Shown here one piece after another: positions 25,087-34,920 of a DNA stretch of 64,000 bases (its first letter is position 1; every line of letters begins with the position of its first letter). The translations under genes and the position numbers were made by a program. This DNA comes from Candidatus Kuenenia stuttgartensis (GTDB taxonomy: Bacteria > Planctomycetota > Planctomycetia > Gemmatales > Gemmataceae): positions 32,312 to 96,311 of the forward strand of contig CAMCLK010000015.1 in NCBI GenBank assembly GCA_945875585.1, in the 5' to 3' direction. The notes beneath the pieces are model-generated. The model was not told the origin of the DNA. It did not search any database and worked only from the letters and a program-made list of their open reading frames with translations.

Positions 25087-26358
25087 ATGTCGAGGGGATC
25101 CCGAGACCTCCTGACGATCTTCGGCCAAACGGCAATTGCGCTAAGCCTGGTCGCATCCACCAATTCTTTTGTACATGCTCAAGCACCTGCTGCCTCAACA
25201 ACTCCCGCACTGGAAGGACTGGAATTAGAAACCTGCCTTTCAATGGCCATGGATCAGCAAGCCACCATCCGGGCAGCCCGGGCAACTTTGGCCACAGGCT
25301 TGGCCAAAATTGAAGCACTTGAACGAAGCGGGCAGATTGGCGCGTTACTTTCAAGCGATCTGAAAGTGAGAAGGCAGCAAGCTTCGCTTGGCGTTCAGGC
25401 TGCCCGCCAAGGCATACGCAAAGCAGAGAACGAAACACGGCAGGCGGTGACTTTCACCTATCTGACCTCGGTATATGCAGCGGAACAGAAAAAAGAGCTG
25501 CAAGCCATGGCAACAAATCTGAAGCAGTTGAAAGAGGCAGCCTCGAGGTTGGCAGAAAAATACCCCGGTCAACTGGAGTTGGTGGAAATTGCCAACCATG
25601 CCACCGCGAGCAAAGCGCCTGAAGCTGAACAAGGATTTGAACAAGCAATTGCCGCGCTGCGTGAAGCCATTGGAACGTGTGAAAAGGTTGTTCCCAGCCA
25701 TGACAAATTACCAAAAGCTTCCTGCTCTTTGACTTCCCGCGAAGAAGCGATTGCTCTTGCGGTGGCCAATCGGCCGGAAATTTCTCAGGCCGATTTGGGA
25801 GCTCACATTTTCGGATTGGAGATTGAGGCTCAGTGCCGCATGCGCTTCAGCACGGCTGGCCGCACGCTGGCATCCGGATCGGATCTCCATTCAATGATTC
25901 TTCCATCCGGTCAGTACGATGAAAAATACCAACCCGGTCCCATAGCTCCGGAAATGCCCCCACTCATTCCCGGCAATCGCAAAGATCGCGTGGCTCAGGC
26001 AGAGCACCTTGCCGGTAGGGCCCGCGTGCTGCGTGAGAAAGTTCAAGCACTTATCGAACTGGAATCTGGAAACGCCTGGCTTCGTTATAAGCAAAACTTC
26101 GACAAACTACCCATTCTTGAGAAAGCCATTGCCGTTGCAGTGAAGCGCAGTAAGGAATTGCGCGACGATCTTGGTGGCGACAACAAAATTTCACCTCGCG
26201 ATGTACTTGAGGCTGGGCTCATTGAAACCACCCTCAAACAGCAGGCCATTGAAGCCAGACTGGCTGCAATTCAAGCGTTGGCAACGTTGGAGCGAGCCAC
26301 TGGCGGCGGATACACGCTGGAACTCGACTGGAAGGTTGCAGCCCCACGCGCCAACTGA
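25087..26358 (+). CDS. TolC-like outer-membrane efflux protein
   Basis: A 423-residue exported protein with a signal peptide ending near SFVHAQ. The remainder is almost entirely long amphipathic helices, with two similar halves, each starting with a phrase of the type 'LETCLSMAMDQQATIRAA' and 'REEAIALAVANRPEISQAD'. This is the repeat pattern of TolC/OEP proteins, which form trimeric outer-membrane ducts. The middle beta-barrel strands are short compared with TolC, so membrane insertion should be checked. It is followed after 54 bases by a PhnD-like binding protein on the same strand and is not next to a pump, although an RND pump lies 7 kb away. An RND or type I partner is inference. Confidence 0.7.
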   Translation: MSRGSRDLLTIFGQTAIALSLVASTNSFVHAQAPAASTTPALEGLELETCLSMAMDQQATIRAARATLATGLAKIEALERSGQIGALLSSDLKVRRQQASLGVQAARQGIRKAENETRQAVTFTYLTSVYAAEQKKELQAMATNLKQLKEAASRLAEKYPGQLELVEIANHATASKAPEAEQGFEQAIAALREAIGTCEKVVPSHDKLPKASCSLTSREEAIALAVANRPEISQADLGAHIFGLEIEAQCRMRFSTAGRTLASGSDLHSMILPSGQYDEKYQPGPIAPEMPPLIPGNRKDRVAQAEHLAGRARVLREKVQALIELESGNAWLRYKQNFDKLPILEKAIAVAVKRSKELRDDLGGDNKISPRDVLEAGLIETTLKQQAIEARLAAIQALATLERATGGGYTLELDWKVAAPRAN

Positions 26359-26412
26359 TCGGCTGGATTCGTTCAAAAACTTTTGATACCTCACCCCGGG
26401 AGATTCGGCACC

Positions 26413-27306
26413 ATGCATTTGTCAGCGAAGCCATTGACAGCTTTCGCGATCCTCTGCTTAAGCACCTTGACCATGACTGGTCAGGTACAGGCAGCTAAAG
26501 AGGATACGCTTAAGGTTGGCATTACCCGCAACTTCTTCCTCAATTTTTCTGAAACGATTGCAAAGCTAGTAATGCAGCCGTTTCCTGAAGTTGTGAAGCA
26601 ACAAACGGGATTGCCCGGCGAAATCGCCATGTCTCCCGATTCCAATGAACTGTGCGAGCGGATGCTTAAAGGCGACACACATCTTGGCGTGTTTCAGGGA
26701 ATTGAGTTCCACTGGGCGTGCCTGAAACACCCAGAACTGAAGCCACTCATGCTGGCGGTGAATGAAAAAACACCACTCAAGGCTTATTTGATCGTACGCA
26801 AAGATGAAGTTGGCAAACCAGTGGCATCAATGGCGGGCAAATCCTTGGCAATTCCATCTCAGACCCGTCCATTTGCTCGACTTTGGATGGAGCGCCGCGG
26901 GGTTGTTCCTGGTAAAGACCTCAAGTCGCACTACGGACGTGTCATTCCAGTCAACGACAGCGAAGAAGCTTTGGACGACGTGATCGCGAATCGTCTGGAT
27001 GCGGTTCTTGTGGAGAAAGCCTCTTGGGACCGCTACAAGCGCCTCAAGCCATCAACAAGTGAAAATTTGGGTATGCTTATTGAGTCTGAAACCTTCCCAA
27101 GCACGGTAATTGCTTATTTCCCCAAGAAGGTGCAGCCCACTCATGTTGACAAATTCCGTTCTGGCATGCTCACCGCTGACAAGAACCCAACCAGCCAGCG
27201 CCTCCTGCAATTGGTGAAGATTTCGAGCTTCGAACCAGTGCCTGCCGATTTTATTGAAGAAGGCAAAGAATTGCTGAGCAACTATCCTCCCGCCGCTATA
27301 AAATAA
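26413..27306 (+). CDS. PhnD-like phosphate/phosphonate-binding protein
   Basis: A 297-residue periplasmic binding protein from ATG 26413, which begins a Sec signal (MHLSAKPLTAFAILCLSTLT...VQAA). The upstream ATG at 26383 gives a poor leader. The fold-type phrases 'LGVFQGIEFHWACLK', 'SLAIPSQTRPFARLWM' and 'VIANRLDAVLVEKASW' match the PhnD/SsuA-like type II binding proteins (PF12974). No permease or ATPase gene is nearby, so this may be an orphan sensor or binding protein, common in planctomycetes, rather than part of a transporter. It follows the TolC-like gene by 54 bases and is closed by a hairpin at 27331. The ligand cannot be read from the sequence. Confidence 0.75.
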   Translation: MHLSAKPLTAFAILCLSTLTMTGQVQAAKEDTLKVGITRNFFLNFSETIAKLVMQPFPEVVKQQTGLPGEIAMSPDSNELCERMLKGDTHLGVFQGIEFHWACLKHPELKPLMLAVNEKTPLKAYLIVRKDEVGKPVASMAGKSLAIPSQTRPFARLWMERRGVVPGKDLKSHYGRVIPVNDSEEALDDVIANRLDAVLVEKASWDRYKRLKPSTSENLGMLIESETFPSTVIAYFPKKVQPTHVDKFRSGMLTADKNPTSQRLLQLVKISSFEPVPADFIEEGKELLSNYPPAAIK

Positions 27307-27330
27307 GGCCTTTGTCCACCAAAATTCCCC

Positions 27331-27369
27331 CTCACCGCGGGCGCATTGAACCCGCGGTGAGATTCATTT
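27331..27369 (+). terminator. intrinsic terminator after PhnD-like gene
   Basis: CTCACCGCGGG (27331-27341) pairs with CCCGCGGTGAG (27351-27361) over a 9-base loop, followed by the T-rich ATTCATTTC. It separates the binding-protein gene from the topoisomerase genes. Confidence 0.7.
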
Positions 27370-27432
27370 CAAGGCCACTCAGGCAACGGCCTGATACAAT
27401 CGCTCCGGTCGATCGACCGGGAGGACTCTTCA

Positions 27433-29838
27433 TTGGAAAACATCCAGGCCGCCTCGCTGCATGAGCAGACGAGGGAGCGGTACTTGATCTATGCGATGTC
27501 AGTCATCACCTCGCGCGCCTTGCCAGACGTGCGTGATGGCCTTAAACCCGTTCAGCGGCGAATCTTGTACACCATGTACAACGATCTTCGGCTGACCTTC
27601 GACGGGCGCCCCCGCAAGTGCGCCAAAATCGTTGGAGATGTGACGGGAAACTACCACCCTCACGGCACTTCTGCGGCCTACGAAGCACTTGTGCGTATGG
27701 CTCAGGACTGGGTCCTGAGAGTTCCACTTGTGCAAGGACAGGGGAATTTTGGATCGGTAGATGGCGATCCGCCCGCAGCAGAACGATACACCGAAGCCAA
27801 GCTTAGCGTGGCATCTGAACGCCTCATGGACGAACTAAGGCAGCATACCGTTGATATGCGCCCCAACTACGACAACACACGCGAAGAACCCATTGTGTTG
27901 CCGGCCCAGTTTCCCAACCTGTTGGTCAACGGCTCATCGGGCATCGCGGTGGGGTTGGCAACGAATATGCCTCCCCACAATTTGGGAGAAGTGATCAAGG
28001 CATGCGTGCTGCTGATCGATGAGCCAGAGTCCACCACAGCCCAGCTTCTTGAAAAGCTGAAAGGCCCCGATTTTCCACTTGGTGGCCGCGTATTGGCCGA
28101 CAGGGCCAGTCTGCGGCGCATATACGAGGAAGGTACCGGTTCAATCCGCATCCGTGGCGAGTACAAGCTCGAGGAAGTTGGCCGCAAGCAACAAATTGTT
28201 GTCACATCGATCCCTTATGGTGTCGACAAAGGCAAATTGGAAAGCGATATCGGGGCGATCATCGAGGACAAAAAACTCCCTAATCTCCTGAATCTCGTCA
28301 ATGAATCCACTGAGAAAGATGGCCTTCGCATCGCCTTGGAAATCAAAACCGGATCCGACCCGGATTTGATCATGGCTTACCTGTTCAAGCACACTTCGCT
28401 CGAAGAAACCTTCAGCTACAACATGACATGCCTGATACCCGTGGAAGGTGCGCCTTCCCGCACCCGCCCTGAACGCTTGGGGCTTAAGGCTATCCTGCGT
28501 CATTTCCTCGACTTCCGCCTTACCACCGTTCGTAAGCGCTTCGAATACGAACTGGCACAACTGCGCAAGCGCATCCACATCCTTGAAGGCTTCAAAATCA
28601 TTTTTGACGCCCTCGACAAGGCCATCAAACTGATCCGTGAAAGTCAGGGGAAGGCAGACGCCGCTGATAAATTGATCCGCGCGTTCGGCTTGGACCAGAT
28701 TCAGGCCGATGCGGTGCTCGAGGCTGCGATTTACCGTATCGCGCAGCTTGAAATCCGCAAGATAGTCGAGGAGTTGCGCGAAAAAACCGAAGAAGCGCGA
28801 AAAATCGAACGCATCCTCTCTTCCGAAGCGCGCCTTTGGGGTGTGGTCCGCAAAGAACTTGAATCGCTTGCGGAACCAGATCCCAAAACAAAAATCAGTC
28901 TGGTCGACCGCCGACGCACACGCTTGGGCGCCGACGAAGCGGCTGTGGAATTTGATCCCGAAGCCTATATCACTCGCGAAAATACCCATGTGGTACTCAC
29001 GAGAGATGGCTGGATCAAGCGCGTGGGCCGCTTGGCATCGATCGAGACAACACGCGTCCGTGAAGGCGACAGTGTTATTGCCGTGGCTCCTGGTGCCACG
29101 CTTGATCATGTGGTGCTGGTTGCCGATGATGGCACGGCTTACACGCAGCGCATCCACGATGTCCCAGCAAGCTCGGGGTATGGCGAGCCAGTAGCCAAAT
29201 TTTTCCGCTTGGCGGACCAAACTCGTTTGGTGGCTGCCTTGACGACCGACCCGCGTTTTATCGGTTCGGGAACTGGAGATGCCGGCCCGCTTATTTTGTT
29301 TGCCACCTCCGCGGGCATGGTATCCCGGGCCCCGATAGACTCATTTGCCCAACCCAGCACCAAAGCGGGCCGGCGTTGCATGCGACTGGGAGAAGGTGAA
29401 AAAATAGTTTTGGCCACTGTGGTGCGTGGAGGCGAGAGCATTTTTTTGGCAAGTTCGGATGGGCATGTCATCCATTTCGAAATTGATGAGATACCGATTT
29501 TGGCGGGTGCTGGGCGTGGTGTTATCGGCATACGTTTGGAATCTGGCGCCAAATGCCTGGGCGGACAGGTCATGAAATCCGCTTCCGACAAGTTTGTGGT
29601 TGAAACTCCGGGAGGCAAATCCCATGAAATGACCAGCCGGACATCTAGAATTGCCCGCGGCGGCAAGGGCAGCGAACTGGTGAAGCGCGCCGGCTTGGAA
29701 CGCGTGGTGCCGGTCGTGGCTTCCCCCGTCAATTGGGATGACCTAGACCAGAACCAATTGTTCGAACAACCACCCGAAAGCCCAAAGCCGCCTTCACGCG
29801 GACAGGGTCGACTCTTTGACGAAGATTCAGATCGCTAG
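27433..29838 (+). CDS. parC: type IIA topoisomerase A subunit (ParC/GyrA-like)
   Basis: An 801-residue DNA breakage-rejoining subunit. TTG 27433 is the start because GGGAGG (27419-27424) lies eight bases upstream. The N-terminal region carries [37 protein letters not shown] and the catalytic tyrosine in [11 protein letters not shown] long coiled coil follows, then a C-terminal beta-pinwheel. The GyrA-box (QRRGGKG) is not visible in the pinwheel; '[11 protein letters not shown]' occupies a comparable place, which favours a topoisomerase IV (decatenating) role over gyrase. Residue 83-type quinolone site: the motif G-T-S-A-A-Y has Thr at the first variable position. The B subunit gene begins 7 bases after this stop. 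ParC versus a second GyrA is not fully settled. Confidence 0.88.
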   Translation: MENIQAASLHEQTRERYLIYAMSVITSRALPDVRDGLKPVQRRILYTMYNDLRLTFDGRPRKCAKIVGDVTGNYHPHGTSAAYEALVRMAQDWVLRVPLVQGQGNFGSVDGDPPAAERYTEAKLSVASERLMDELRQHTVDMRPNYDNTREEPIVLPAQFPNLLVNGSSGIAVGLATNMPPHNLGEVIKACVLLIDEPESTTAQLLEKLKGPDFPLGGRVLADRASLRRIYEEGTGSIRIRGEYKLEEVGRKQQIVVTSIPYGVDKGKLESDIGAIIEDKKLPNLLNLVNESTEKDGLRIALEIKTGSDPDLIMAYLFKHTSLEETFSYNMTCLIPVEGAPSRTRPERLGLKAILRHFLDFRLTTVRKRFEYELAQLRKRIHILEGFKIIFDALDKAIKLIRESQGKADAADKLIRAFGLDQIQADAVLEAAIYRIAQLEIRKIVEELREKTEEARKIERILSSEARLWGVVRKELESLAEPDPKTKISLVDRRRTRLGADEAAVEFDPEAYITRENTHVVLTRDGWIKRVGRLASIETTRVREGDSVIAVAPGATLDHVVLVADDGTAYTQRIHDVPASSGYGEPVAKFFRLADQTRLVAALTTDPRFIGSGTGDAGPLILFATSAGMVSRAPIDSFAQPSTKAGRRCMRLGEGEKIVLATVVRGGESIFLASSDGHVIHFEIDEIPILAGAGRGVIGIRLESGAKCLGGQVMKSASDKFVVETPGGKSHEMTSRTSRIARGGKGSELVKRAGLERVVPVVASPVNWDDLDQNQLFEQPPESPKPPSRGQGRLFDEDSDR

Positions 29839-29844
29839 CAGGAA

Positions 29845-31776
29845 ATGCAACCAACCATGAGCATGGACACGCGCTACTCAGCTAAAGACATTCAGGTGCT
29901 AGAAGGGCTTGAGCCCGTTCGCAAGCGCCCCTCGATGTACATTGGTGGGACCGATACCAAGGGACTTCACCACATGGTTTGGGAAATCGTCGACAATGCC
30001 GTCGACGAATATCTCAATTCACATGCCACATCGATTATTGTCACCCTTCACAAAGGGTGCGCCATGGTCAGTGTTCAGGATAATGGACGCGGTATACCTG
30101 TTGATCTTCATCCTAAACATAACAAACCCGCGCTGGAACTGATCCTGACAACTCTGCACTCTGGGGCCAAATTCGGCGAAGGAGACAACTACGTTCATTC
30201 GGGTGGACTGCATGGAGTCGGTTCTTCCGTGGTCAATGCCCTGTCGCGTAAGTTGGTGGCCACCATCAGGCGTGATGGTGGCGAATGGCAGCAGGAATTC
30301 TGCCAAGGCAAGGCAACCAGTGGTCTTGTGAAATTGGGGCCATCCCGGCTGCATGGAACCACCATTCAGTTCGAGCCTGATCCCGCCATTTTCCCCAAGG
30401 TTCAACTCGACAGCAAAACCATCCGCTCGCACCTCGACGATATGTCGTACATCCACGCTGGCTTGCAGATCCGCTACAAGGACGAAGAAGCCGGAACCGA
30501 CGAAGACCTTTCACATCCTGGCGGCATTCCGGAGTTTCTGACCCGTCTTGTCACAGAAAGCGGAAAGCCACGCGCCTGCGAACAAACATTCACCCATAGC
30601 AAGGATGGGGGCGAGCGCCTCGAGGCCGCACTCGTATGGACCGAGGCCACGGAAGAGTCGATCAGGTCTTATGTGAACGGGATTCGCACGGCATCTGGCG
30701 GCACGCACGAGGCGGGATTGAAATCGGCGGTTGTAAAGTCGATTCGCGATTATATGACCACTCACGACATCAGAATCAAGGGACTTACCATCGCGGCCGA
30801 AGACATCCGCGAAGGTCTGGTTGCCGTTTTGTCTGTATTTGTGCGCGAGCCCATGTTTCAGGGACAGACCAAGGAAAAGCTGAACAATCCGGAAATGACC
30901 GCGACGGTGGAAGGCGCCTTGCGGCCTGCCATAGAATCGTGGCTCAACGCCAACAAAACAGCAGCGGATGCCATTATCGGCCGCATTGTTCTTGCTGCCC
31001 GCGCGAGGCAGGCCAGCCGGGAGGCCATTTCCGAAGTCACACGAAAATCAGCGACCACGCGGCGATTGAACCTGCCTGGTAAACTTGCTGATTGCAAATC
31101 CACGGCCATGGATGAAACAGAGCTGTTCATAGTTGAAGGCGATGGTGCAGGCGGCAGCGCCAAGCAGGGACGCAACAACCGGTTTCAGGCTGTCCTGCCG
31201 CTGCGAGGCAAAATCCTCAACACCGAAGGCCTGACAACGGACAAGGCCATGGCCAATCAAGAGTTGAAAGACCTTGTTTCAGCCTTGGGTACCGGAGCCG
31301 GCAGCAGGTTCAGCATTGCCGGGCTACGCTACGGCAAACTCATCCTGCTGATGGATGCCGATGCCGACGGTTACCACATTTCCACGCTGATTCTGGCATT
31401 CCTGTTTCGCAACATGCAGGGACTGATCGACGCGGGCCGCGTTTATATCGCCTTGCCGCCCTTGTTCCGCATCGATGTGGGCAAAGAAACATATTGGGCC
31501 AAAGACGACAATCACAAAGCTGAGATCCTCGCATCGCTACGAACCAACGCCAAATTTGAAGTTTCACGCTTCAAAGGACTTGGCGAAATGGATGCCTCTG
31601 TTCTGTCTGCCACAACTCTCGATCCTAAACAACGCACGCTGCTCCGCGTGCGTGTGGATTCTATTCTCGACACCGACCGGGCCTTCGTGGACCTGCTTGG
31701 CAAAGACCCGGCCATGCGTTACAGGTTTATTATGGAAGAGGCGGCTCGCGCCTCCGCCGAGGCGCTTGATGTCTAA
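29845..31776 (+). CDS. parE: type IIA topoisomerase B subunit (ParE/GyrB-like)
   Basis: A 643-residue ATPase subunit, the usual length of ParE or short GyrB. The GHKL ATPase motifs are visible: WEIVDNAVDEYL, DNGRGIPVDLH, GGLHGVGSSVVNALS, and the lysine loop region QTKEKLNNPE. The TOPRIM part carries FIVEGDGAGGSA and LMDADADGYHI, and the end has RFKGLGEMDA. It binds ATP and drives strand passage with the preceding A subunit, with which it is cotranscribed. ATG 29845 is used; ATG 29857 or 29863 are possible because AGGA is very close to the first ATG. The A-before-B order is opposite to that of the common gyrB-gyrA operons. Confidence 0.9.
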   Translation: MQPTMSMDTRYSAKDIQVLEGLEPVRKRPSMYIGGTDTKGLHHMVWEIVDNAVDEYLNSHATSIIVTLHKGCAMVSVQDNGRGIPVDLHPKHNKPALELILTTLHSGAKFGEGDNYVHSGGLHGVGSSVVNALSRKLVATIRRDGGEWQQEFCQGKATSGLVKLGPSRLHGTTIQFEPDPAIFPKVQLDSKTIRSHLDDMSYIHAGLQIRYKDEEAGTDEDLSHPGGIPEFLTRLVTESGKPRACEQTFTHSKDGGERLEAALVWTEATEESIRSYVNGIRTASGGTHEAGLKSAVVKSIRDYMTTHDIRIKGLTIAAEDIREGLVAVLSVFVREPMFQGQTKEKLNNPEMTATVEGALRPAIESWLNANKTAADAIIGRIVLAARARQASREAISEVTRKSATTRRLNLPGKLADCKSTAMDETELFIVEGDGAGGSAKQGRNNRFQAVLPLRGKILNTEGLTTDKAMANQELKDLVSALGTGAGSRFSIAGLRYGKLILLMDADADGYHISTLILAFLFRNMQGLIDAGRVYIALPPLFRIDVGKETYWAKDDNHKAEILASLRTNAKFEVSRFKGLGEMDASVLSATTLDPKQRTLLRVRVDSILDTDRAFVDLLGKDPAMRYRFIMEEAARASAEALDV

Positions 31777-31791
31777 AACGGTCTGAAAAGG

Positions 31792-32607
31792 TTATTCTTC
31801 CCGAGGAAATCGCTCTGGCATTTCCTCGGGTGCCAGCCCAACGGCTTCTCCAGGATGCGTCCGCACGTACCAGAGGATTTGCCGCGCCAATCCATGCAGC
31901 AGCTTGATGTCGCGATCCTCCGGCCCCATACGGCTAATCAGATGGCGTACCCCGTGCATCAGCGTTTCTTGCTTCTCCCCGAACAAATAACCAACCGCCT
32001 CGAGCGCTTCACGCAAATGCCGAAAAAGCTGATCCTGCGATTCAAAAGTCGCTGGAACAGGTCTGGCACGCGGGGCGCGGGAAATCCAAGCTAAACGCAT
32101 TTCGTAGCAGCATATCGCGACAGCCTGAGCTAAATTCAGCGACGAATAGGTGTGATCGGCGGGGATTTTGACGACGTGGTGACAAAGGCTCACATCGGCC
32201 GTTGTCAATCCGCTAGGCTCAGGACCAAACACAAGGGCTACAGGACGATCAGTTGTGGCAAATTCAACCATGGCGGGAATGATGTCGCGAGGAAAACCTT
32301 TTTTGATTTCCCGCACGGGACCAACAACACGCGCAGCCGTCGCCGCTGACTGGGATGTTCCGGCAAGGGCTTCCTCAAGCGTGGGAACGATCCGCGCGTT
32401 GTCGAGAACGTCGCCAGCATGTACCGCCATGCGCACCGCTTGGGTATCGTCTCGCCTGGCAACCGGACGCACGAGCACAAGGTCGCTCATTCCCATGTTG
32501 CGCATGGCGCGCGCCACAGATCCCAAATTTCCCGCATAATGGGTTTCAACAAGCACAATCCGGCAAGGGACCGGACCTTGCCGCGGTGAAGATTCGTCTG
32601 CGCTCAT
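31792..32607 (-). CDS. trmJ: tRNA 2'-O-methyltransferase, TrmJ type
   Basis: A 271-residue SPOUT-class methyltransferase. The three family motifs are visible: 'YAGNLGSVARAMRNMG' (N-x-G-x-x-A-R), VALVFGPEPSGLT, and 'YSSLNLAQAVAICCYE', which form the knotted SAM site. TrmJ methylates the ribose at position 32 of some tRNAs. The C-terminal ~100 residues are the helical extension typical of TrmJ and absent from TrmL. The start ATG at 32605-32607 overlaps the stop of the upstream acyl-ACP synthetase gene in TGATG, so the two are coupled. It converges with parE with 15 bases between stops. Confidence 0.88.
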   Translation of the reverse strand: MSADESSPRQGPVPCRIVLVETHYAGNLGSVARAMRNMGMSDLVLVRPVARRDDTQAVRMAVHAGDVLDNARIVPTLEEALAGTSQSAATAARVVGPVREIKKGFPRDIIPAMVEFATTDRPVALVFGPEPSGLTTADVSLCHHVVKIPADHTYSSLNLAQAVAICCYEMRLAWISRAPRARPVPATFESQDQLFRHLREALEAVGYLFGEKQETLMHGVRHLISRMGPEDRDIKLLHGLARQILWYVRTHPGEAVGLAPEEMPERFPREE

Positions 32608-34775
32608 CAACCATTACTCCCGGCTAACGTGCGTGCCATTTGAGCCAGTTGCTGCAAATCAAGTTTGCCGCTTCCAAGAATCGGAATTTCAGGAACTGGC
32701 AGAAAATCTCGCTCGGAAGGAATCCACAAAGGTGGAATACCACGGGCGGAAAGCCGTTTCAGCCATGTTTTGATATCAATCCCGTACTCGGCCAGTGCTT
32801 CCGGAACGAACAGTACCACAACGCGTTCACCTCTGGTCTGATCGGGAACGCAGCTCACACCGCAGACCCTGTCGGTACTTGGCAATTCTTCGTGCAGCAT
32901 CTGCTCGATACGCTCCAGCGGCACCATTTCACCACCAGATTTGGCAAATCGCGAAAGCCTGCCAGTGATAACTATGTGACCACGTTCGTCGACATAACCA
33001 ATATCACCTGTCCGATAATATCCTTCATGAACAACCTCGGCGGTTTTGCCGGGTTGGCCAAGGTAACCGCGCATGACGTTGGCCCCGGCAATGTGAATCA
33101 TGCCCGGCATTCCATCGGGCATTGGCAGACCCGTGTCTGGATCCAGAATGCGGCATGTGCAACCAGACACCATCCTCCCAACGCTTCCGGGCTGGTTACG
33201 AAGCAATTTCCTGCCGTTGGCCAGCACCAAATCAGGAAGATTGATATTTGAAACTGGAGATAGTTCGGTACACCCATAGCCTTCGATTGGAAGCACCCCA
33301 AAACGTTCGCTGAATTCCCGCGCCAGTGGCACAGGAAGCTTTTCCGCTCCGCATACCAGCAGTCGTACCGAGTCGAAATCGCCCACTTCAGCTCGCTTGA
33401 GGCAAAAACGTAAAAAAGTCGCGGTGGAAAGCATGACCGTGGAAGCATGCCTTCGGCACAAGGCACCAATATCACGCCCCTGCCTTGGATCGGGGTAGTA
33501 GGCTACAGAAATGCCCTGACACAATGGCGCCCACAATGTGATGGTGTAGCCAAAACTATGAAAAAACGGCAACACACCCAGCATTCGGTCTTCTGGAAAT
33601 ATGTCTCCATAGGCAATAAGAGATTGGATATTGGCAACAATGTTGCCGTGAGTCAGTTCAACCCCCTTGGGCGCTCCCGTTGACCCACTGGAAAACACAA
33701 TGGTAGCGAGGTCGTCTGGTTGCTGGGCGTTGCATCCCAACCAAGATTCCAGCATTCCCAATGGCAAAAACCGCGCGCGGAAATAGGCGCGCGCCTTCGC
33801 AAACCCAGTTGCCTTGCCCACTGTGTCTTCAAGGATCAGCAGCTTTCTGCCCGATCCTGGTTCAAAGGAAAGCCGATTCAAAAACCTACGTGCCGTAATA
33901 ATGGTTTTCACGGAAGTCTGGGACAGACACGCATCATTGACCGCTTGCGATGCGGTATAATTGAGATTGATGGCTACCCGCCCACAGAGCGCCAATGCCG
34001 TATTGACCAAGGCTCCACCTGTGCCTGTTGGCATCCAAACGCCAACCATTTCCTCATTAGGTAACAGGTTTTTGAAGACATCTGCCATCAAAAGTGAAGC
34101 AGTCAAGGCTCGACCGAAAGTCATTTCCCCTGTGGCCACTGCTCCATCCAAAAAGCACGATTCAGCCCATTTGCGTCGAGCAACGCGCAGGAATAGCCGG
34201 GGTGGAGTCAGATTGTGCCGCTTGCGAGCCAAAGAAGCACGCGTGGCCAGAAGGTCGTGCTGGAGCCGAATATTTTTTCCGGTTGCAGGCCCGACAACAG
34301 GTTCGCCAACAACAATATCAACCCGTTTTTCATGCAATTGGGTACGTCTGGGCACCCAACGACCTGGCCCACCTTCTTGGGAATGCCCCCAATGCGGGAA
34401 GACCGAAACAGGAACCACCGGGTATCCACCGGCTGAAATTTCGGGTAACCATTGGTGCATTGGCCAAGGCGTCCCATCGCTGTCTTGCAAATCTTCAGCA
34501 GATACCGCCACTAGGAGCCCGCATTTGAGGTAGTGCCTCACTTTGGCGACCCAATCGGGCAAAGAAAGGTCCGCGCCTTCTTCCGATGCAGCAAACCACG
34601 AGATTGAGCGCTTGTAACACGCTTCCAGAAGGCACCTTTCCGCCGGGGTGACCCGATCGACCACCAGAAGGGCACCACATGGGCCTGGTTGCTCCATTGG
34701 TTCCAGCAAATGAATACGCGTGTCGCCCCAATGCAGCCTTTTCCATCCAGAATCCAACATGGCCGCCGTCCCCAT
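32607..34775 (-). CDS. Aas-like acyl-[ACP] synthetase with degenerate acyltransferase front
   Basis: A 722-residue protein. Residues ~215-722 are an ANL-family AMP-forming acyl ligase: ATP loop IVFSSGSTGAPKGVELTHGN, core 'GYGCTELSP', YRTGDIG and ITGRLSRFAKSGGEMV, and the C-terminal lysine region ILGSGKLDL. The first ~200 residues align in order with the PlsC-like acyltransferase half of Aas (2-acylglycerophosphoethanolamine acyltransferase), but the HX4D catalytic motif and the F-P-E-G-x-R motif are not there. The acyltransferase half is therefore probably dead or reshaped. The likely job is to activate free fatty acids for phospholipid repair. It is upstream of and coupled to trmJ, an unexpected partner, and divergent from the cytochrome-WD40 gene. 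Confidence 0.8.
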   Translation of the reverse strand: MGTAAMLDSGWKRLHWGDTRIHLLEPMEQPGPCGALLVVDRVTPAERCLLEACYKRSISWFAASEEGADLSLPDWVAKVRHYLKCGLLVAVSAEDLQDSDGTPWPMHQWLPEISAGGYPVVPVSVFPHWGHSQEGGPGRWVPRRTQLHEKRVDIVVGEPVVGPATGKNIRLQHDLLATRASLARKRHNLTPPRLFLRVARRKWAESCFLDGAVATGEMTFGRALTASLLMADVFKNLLPNEEMVGVWMPTGTGGALVNTALALCGRVAINLNYTASQAVNDACLSQTSVKTIITARRFLNRLSFEPGSGRKLLILEDTVGKATGFAKARAYFRARFLPLGMLESWLGCNAQQPDDLATIVFSSGSTGAPKGVELTHGNIVANIQSLIAYGDIFPEDRMLGVLPFFHSFGYTITLWAPLCQGISVAYYPDPRQGRDIGALCRRHASTVMLSTATFLRFCLKRAEVGDFDSVRLLVCGAEKLPVPLAREFSERFGVLPIEGYGCTELSPVSNINLPDLVLANGRKLLRNQPGSVGRMVSGCTCRILDPDTGLPMPDGMPGMIHIAGANVMRGYLGQPGKTAEVVHEGYYRTGDIGYVDERGHIVITGRLSRFAKSGGEMVPLERIEQMLHEELPSTDRVCGVSCVPDQTRGERVVVLFVPEALAEYGIDIKTWLKRLSARGIPPLWIPSERDFLPVPEIPILGSGKLDLQQLAQMARTLAGSNG

Positions 34776-34920
34776 TAAATGTTTCGGTGTTCATGGCAAG
34801 AATCGTCTCGCACGAAGGCCACCATCAGGTTAGAGTACCGAAAGCCTACCCGCGCCTGTTGCCGCGTGTCGAAAACCTGCGGTTTTCGGTGTGCCGCTAC
34901 TCTGCCCCGGAGCCCTCGAA

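Noticed and set aside
28141..29220. A 359-codon open frame opposite the topoisomerase A subunit
   Set aside because: Antisense to a strongly conserved gene, no motif and no ribosome site.
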